A stretch of 64,000 nt of DNA from the NCBI GenBank assembly GCA_964235765.1, contig CAXSDH010000002.1:100818-164817 (forward strand), written 5' to 3'. Below the pieces are notes generated by a model. The model did not search any database. It was not told the DNA's origin and was given only the letters and a program-made list of their open reading frames with translations. The position numbers were made by a program, and so were the translations under genes. Below are positions 61,003 to 64,000 of the stretch, in pieces. The stretch comes from JAVVHH01 sp964235765. GTDB taxonomy: Bacteria; Pseudomonadota; Alphaproteobacteria; Acetobacterales; Acetobacteraceae. The stretch's first letter is position 1; each line of letters opens with the position of its first letter.

Positions 61003-62016
61003 TTAGTACACCATCTCGTCGTTGACGCCTTCGCTGATTTCAATTTGGCCCTGGGCGGCGAGGTCCTTGGCAAGGGTCACGATGGCACTCTGCGCCTCGT
61101 CCACATCGCGCAGCTTCACCGGGCCGAGCGCTTCGATGTCATCGCGCATCATTTTGCCCGCGCGCTCGGACAGGTTGCCGAAGAACAGCTCCCGCAGGCT
61201 GTCCGAGGCGCCCTTGAGCGCCAACGGCAACTTATCTTTCTCCACGGCGCGCAACAGGACTTGCACATGCGCGGGCGAGAGTCGTTGCAGGTCGTCGAAG
61301 GTGAACATGAGTGCCTTGATCCGCTCGGCCGCCTCGCGGTTGCGTTCTTCTAGAGCCGTCACGAAGCGGGCTTCGCTCTGGCGGTCCAGGCTGTTGAAAA
61401 TCTCCGCCATCATCTCGTGGCTGTCTCGCCGGCTCGTGCGCGAGAGATTGGACATGAACTCGGACCGAAGCGTTTTCTCAACGCCCTCCAGCACATCCCG
61501 CTGCACGCTTTCCATTCGAAGCATGCGCATCACGACCTCGATGGCGAAGCTGTCGGGGAGGAGCGAAAGGACCCGGCCGGCGTGGTCGGGCTTCACCTTG
61601 GACAGCACGACGGCGACCGTTTGCGGGTATTCATTCTTGAGATAGTTCGCCAGCACCGCTTCGTTCACGTTGCCAAGCTTGTCCCACATGGTGCGCCCGG
61701 CCGGGCCGCGGATTTCTTCCATGATCTGCGACGCGCGCTCTTTTGGGAGGGCCTGTTGCAAAAGCTGCTCCGTCGCTTCGAAGCTGCCGGTCAGATTGCC
61801 CTGATGGCCGATGCCATCGGCAAACTCGTTGCAGAGCTGCTCAACGACGCTGGCTCGCACGGTGCCGAGCAGCGACATAGCAGTCGAGATCTCCTTGATC
61901 TCGTCCTCGTGCATCATGCCGAGCAGTTTGGCGCTTTGCTCCTGCCCCAAGGCGAGCATGAGGATTGCCGCCTTTTGCCGGCCGGAGATCTTGGAGCTTT
62001 CAGAGATCGTTGCCAT
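61003..62016 (-). CDS. fliG: Flagellar motor switch protein FliG
   Basis: A 337-residue C-ring protein of normal length. It has SGRQKAAILMLALGQEQSAKLL at the N-terminus, the middle-domain YPQTVAVVLSKVKPDHAGRVLSLLP and the C-terminal torque helix region LKGASDSLRELFFGNLSERAGKMM with charged residues for stator contact. It directly follows fliF with no spacing. Confidence 0.95.
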   Translation of the reverse strand: MATISESSKISGRQKAAILMLALGQEQSAKLLGMMHEDEIKEISTAMSLLGTVRASVVEQLCNEFADGIGHQGNLTGSFEATEQLLQQALPKERASQIMEEIRGPAGRTMWDKLGNVNEAVLANYLKNEYPQTVAVVLSKVKPDHAGRVLSLLPDSFAIEVVMRMLRMESVQRDVLEGVEKTLRSEFMSNLSRTSRRDSHEMMAEIFNSLDRQSEARFVTALEERNREAAERIKALMFTFDDLQRLSPAHVQVLLRAVEKDKLPLALKGASDSLRELFFGNLSERAGKMMRDDIEALGPVKLRDVDEAQSAIVTLAKDLAAQGQIEISEGVNDEMVY

Positions 62017-63603
62017 TCAGTCACCTTCCGGTGCGATCCAGCCGCGAAGCAAGGCCAGGCTGTCTTCGGGGCGACTGTCCACAAGTGCAGAGACGCGGCG
62101 CAACGACGACATCCGCATCGCGCCTTCTACATTCGCCATCTGGATCATTTCATCCTCTGCGGCGCCTTCGGCCGCGACACCGGCGAGCGCCGATGCATCG
62201 GGTCCGGCCAGGGCTGCCTTGGGCGGCATCGAGAGCCGCAGGACAAGGGGTCGGAGTACAAACAGCAGGCAGAGCAGGACGGATATGGCGAGAAGCCCAC
62301 TTTCCGCGAGCCGAAGCATGTCCGCTTTGTCCAGCCTTGCCCAAACCGGGACGGCGGCGGCTTCAGATGTGTCCTCTGCGGCGGTAAAGCGCATCGTAAC
62401 GACATCGACGCGATCGCCGCGTTGTTCGTTGTAGCCGATGGCACCCCGCACCAAGGTCGCGATCCGGGCCAACTCATCGGCCGGCCGCTCTGCCCAGGCC
62501 GTCACGCCCTCCGTGTTGCGGGACGCCACTCCGTCGACCATGACTGCAAGACTGATGCGGCGCAGCTGCGGCTGCTCACGCACCAAGGTTCGCACGGTCT
62601 TGCTGATCTCGTAATTGGTGGTTTCGTCCTGCTTCTGCTCCTGCGAACCCGTGGGCTGCGCGCCAGCATCGGAGTTGGGCAAGTTGTTCTGAACGGAGAC
62701 TGTGGCCGTGGCTTCGGTGCTGCGGGTATTATCGGAGTTGCTTTGCTGACTGCGGACGACTTGGCCGTCCGGGTCGAAGCGCTCCTGTGTTTCGCGGACC
62801 TGGTCGAAATCGAGATCGACGGCTGCTTCGGCGCGCACTCGGCCGGGGCCAAGGCTGCGTTCCAGCATTTCCTCGACGGCGCGGGACAGGCGCAGTTCGG
62901 TGGCGCGCTTCAGCTCTTCGCCGGACTGGGCGCTGGCGGCGGGCCCGGTCGGCTGGCCAGCCCGGGCGAGCAGATTGCCGCGGCTATCCACCATAGCGAT
63001 GTTCTGCGGGCGCAGCCCTGGTACAGCCGCAGAGATCAGGTTCAGGATCGATTGGACGCCTTCGCGGTCCAGCCGCGCTGCGCCAGCCATGGTGAGCACC
63101 ACGCTGGCCTGTGCCTCCTGCCGGTCCCGGGCGAAGGGCTCGCGCCGGGGCAGCACTAGGTGGACGCGGGCGGCGCGCACGCCCTGGATGCTCCGGATGG
63201 TGCGCGACAGTTCGCCTTCCATCGCACGGGTTTGGCTGATGCCCTGCTGGAAGCTGTTCGCGGTCAATCCGTCGGATCGATCAAAAATTTCGTAGCCGAT
63301 GGATCCGCCAGAGGGCAGGCCCTCTTTGGCCAGCAGCAGCCGCGCACGGGCGACTTGGTCGGCCGGCACCAGGACGCGACTGCCGCCGGCCTCGATTTGC
63401 TTGGGAATGCGGGCGCGGTCGAGCTGCTCGACGACTTGCCCGGCTTCGCGCATGTCCAGGTCGGCATAAAGCAGCGCCATCGGGCCCTCGCCGCCGCGCA
63501 TTGTCAGAAGTCCGAGCAACGCCAGGGAGACCAGCGCTACTGCACCCATCGCAGCTAGCCGTAGAGGGCCGAGAGCCCTGAGGCTGGAGAGCACCGCCAT
63601 CAT
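62017..63603 (-). CDS. fliF: Flagellar MS-ring protein FliF
   Basis: A protein of 528 residues from ATG 63603 (a TTG at 63624 would add seven). Two transmembrane helices flank a periplasmic part with the FliF/YscJ domains: ALLYADLDMREAGQVVEQLD, EGLPSGGSIGYEIFD, SRTIRSIQGVRAARVHLVLP. The C-terminus is the FliG-binding segment ending near WIAPEGD. It starts the fliF-fliG-fliH-fliN-flbD-flhA operon. Confidence 0.95.
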   Translation of the reverse strand: MMAVLSSLRALGPLRLAAMGAVALVSLALLGLLTMRGGEGPMALLYADLDMREAGQVVEQLDRARIPKQIEAGGSRVLVPADQVARARLLLAKEGLPSGGSIGYEIFDRSDGLTANSFQQGISQTRAMEGELSRTIRSIQGVRAARVHLVLPRREPFARDRQEAQASVVLTMAGAARLDREGVQSILNLISAAVPGLRPQNIAMVDSRGNLLARAGQPTGPAASAQSGEELKRATELRLSRAVEEMLERSLGPGRVRAEAAVDLDFDQVRETQERFDPDGQVVRSQQSNSDNTRSTEATATVSVQNNLPNSDAGAQPTGSQEQKQDETTNYEISKTVRTLVREQPQLRRISLAVMVDGVASRNTEGVTAWAERPADELARIATLVRGAIGYNEQRGDRVDVVTMRFTAAEDTSEAAAVPVWARLDKADMLRLAESGLLAISVLLCLLFVLRPLVLRLSMPPKAALAGPDASALAGVAAEGAAEDEMIQMANVEGAMRMSSLRRVSALVDSRPEDSLALLRGWIAPEGD

Positions 63604-63674
63604 CGCCCATTTCCGTTTTGCCAACGTGCCATGCCCTTAGCTTGGCGGTTCCAGCTTTCGGAAAGGTTAACAAC

Positions 63675-63691
63675 CCGGCAAAAACTGCCGG
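63675..63691 (-). terminator. Short stem-loop after the small membrane protein gene
   Basis: CCGGCA pairs with TGCCGG over a 5-nt loop, one base after the stop at 63693. No uniform T-run follows on the minus strand (GTTGTTAACC), so termination is uncertain; it may instead lie in the fliF leader. Confidence 0.35.
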
Positions 63692-63692
63692 T

Positions 63693-63959
63693 TCAGAAAA
63701 ATAGCCAACGACCAGTGTAGAGGACGCCCACCCATAGCGCGGTCGACATGGCCACGCCTACGGCAATCCCCTTCATACCGGTGAGCTGATCAGGATCGCC
63801 CAGGTCTGGTGAGACCACATCGACGTCAGTCTCGAATTCGCCCCGCAAGAGGGGTACCAGCTTGGGGTTGACCTGTTGGGGTCGGCCCGGCCGCCGGCGA
63901 TCCGCTGCTGCGACGTCCCGTGCAACGGGTGATGGCAGTTCGATTTCGGACAGGTTCAT
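63693..63959 (-). CDS. Small C-terminally anchored membrane protein, unknown function
   Basis: An 88-residue protein starting MNLSEIELPSPVARD. The N-terminal two thirds is polar (RRPGRPQQVNPKLVPLLRGE) and ends in one transmembrane helix (GIAVGVAMSTALWVGVLYTG). No family is recognised. It lies upstream of fliF on the same strand, 89 bases away with a small stem-loop between, so a flagellar link is possible but only by position. The window ends 41 bases beyond. Confidence 0.6.
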   Translation of the reverse strand: MNLSEIELPSPVARDVAAADRRRPGRPQQVNPKLVPLLRGEFETDVDVVSPDLGDPDQLTGMKGIAVGVAMSTALWVGVLYTGRWLFF

Positions 63960-64000
63960 GATCTTCGACCCCGATCGCGTGCAAAAGAAGCTCACGACAA

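Noticed and set aside
63604..63660. Sigma-54 promoter (TGGCACGTTGGCA) before fliF
   Set aside because: The GG and GC doublets are seven bases apart instead of ten, so it does not fit the -24/-12 spacing.

Overview
The window reads as chromosomal DNA of a high-GC alphaproteobacterium, most likely a member of the Acetobacteraceae/Rhodospirillales. The reasons are a CtrA-type response regulator with the typical CtrA DNA-binding domain, a FlbD-type flagellar sigma-54 activator, split flagellar loci, a Cox-type molybdenum-hydroxylase maturation set, and very GC-rich codons. The genus assignment is inference. Almost everything is ordinary chromosomal coding sequence. One short accessory patch (about 8.9-9.55 kb) carries a decayed IS3-family remnant.

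Layout. 1-5.3 kb (minus): a tightly overlapping operon coxG-like, moxR/coxD-like, VWA/coxE-like, a split XdhC pair and a molybdenum-cofactor nucleotidyltransferase cut by the window edge. The CO-dehydrogenase-like structural genes are not in view. 5.4-8.2 kb (plus): methylisocitrate-lyase-family protein, DUF1330 protein, histone-deacetylase/AcuC-like amidohydrolase, DUF192 protein, then tRNA-Pro(UGG). 8.4-13.1 kb (minus): a secreted protein, the IS3 remnant with a fold-back palindrome, a 731-residue methyltransferase and UDP-glucose dehydrogenase. These lie directly behind fliI-fliJ (13.1-14.9 kb), with ctrA divergent. 16-20.2 kb: nadK, a small membrane protein, then a coupled phnW-fhs pair. 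20.2-31.6 kb: flavin reductase, hydantoinase A/B, 2-hydroxyacid dehydrogenase, acyl-CoA synthetase, a CHAP-domain protein, RidA, two small proteins of unknown function and an amidase. 31.9-36.2 kb (minus): tkt-gap-pgk central carbon operon. 36.2-45.5 kb: M20-type amidohydrolase, class II aldolase-like protein, lipoprotein, degenerate receiver protein, DsbA-like protein, a gamma-glutamyltransferase-like lipoprotein with an aminotransferase, an ABC ATPase plus binding protein without permease, and mtnA.

45.6-64 kb is the most organised part. A 44-residue ORF with an ideal ribosome binding site and an SGNH-like protein/OpgC pair are followed by flhG-flhF. A plus-strand MFS gene separates these from phoB-phoU-pstB-pstA-pstC-pstS, with a clear three-repeat Pho box upstream of pstS. 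Then come flhA-flbD-fliN-fliH-fliG-fliF and a small membrane protein. All except the MFS gene are on the minus strand, so the phosphate regulon is embedded between flagellar blocks, and no phoR is present.

No CRISPR array, prophage, toxin-antitoxin pair or recognisable defence island was seen. I did not find a clearly new system. The best leads are the divergent receiver domains of the CtrA- and FlbD-like regulators, the OpgC/SGNH/small-ORF group, the zinc-ribbon methyltransferase with duplicated C-terminal repeats beside ugd and fliIJ, and the GGT-like protein with an altered nucleophile segment.
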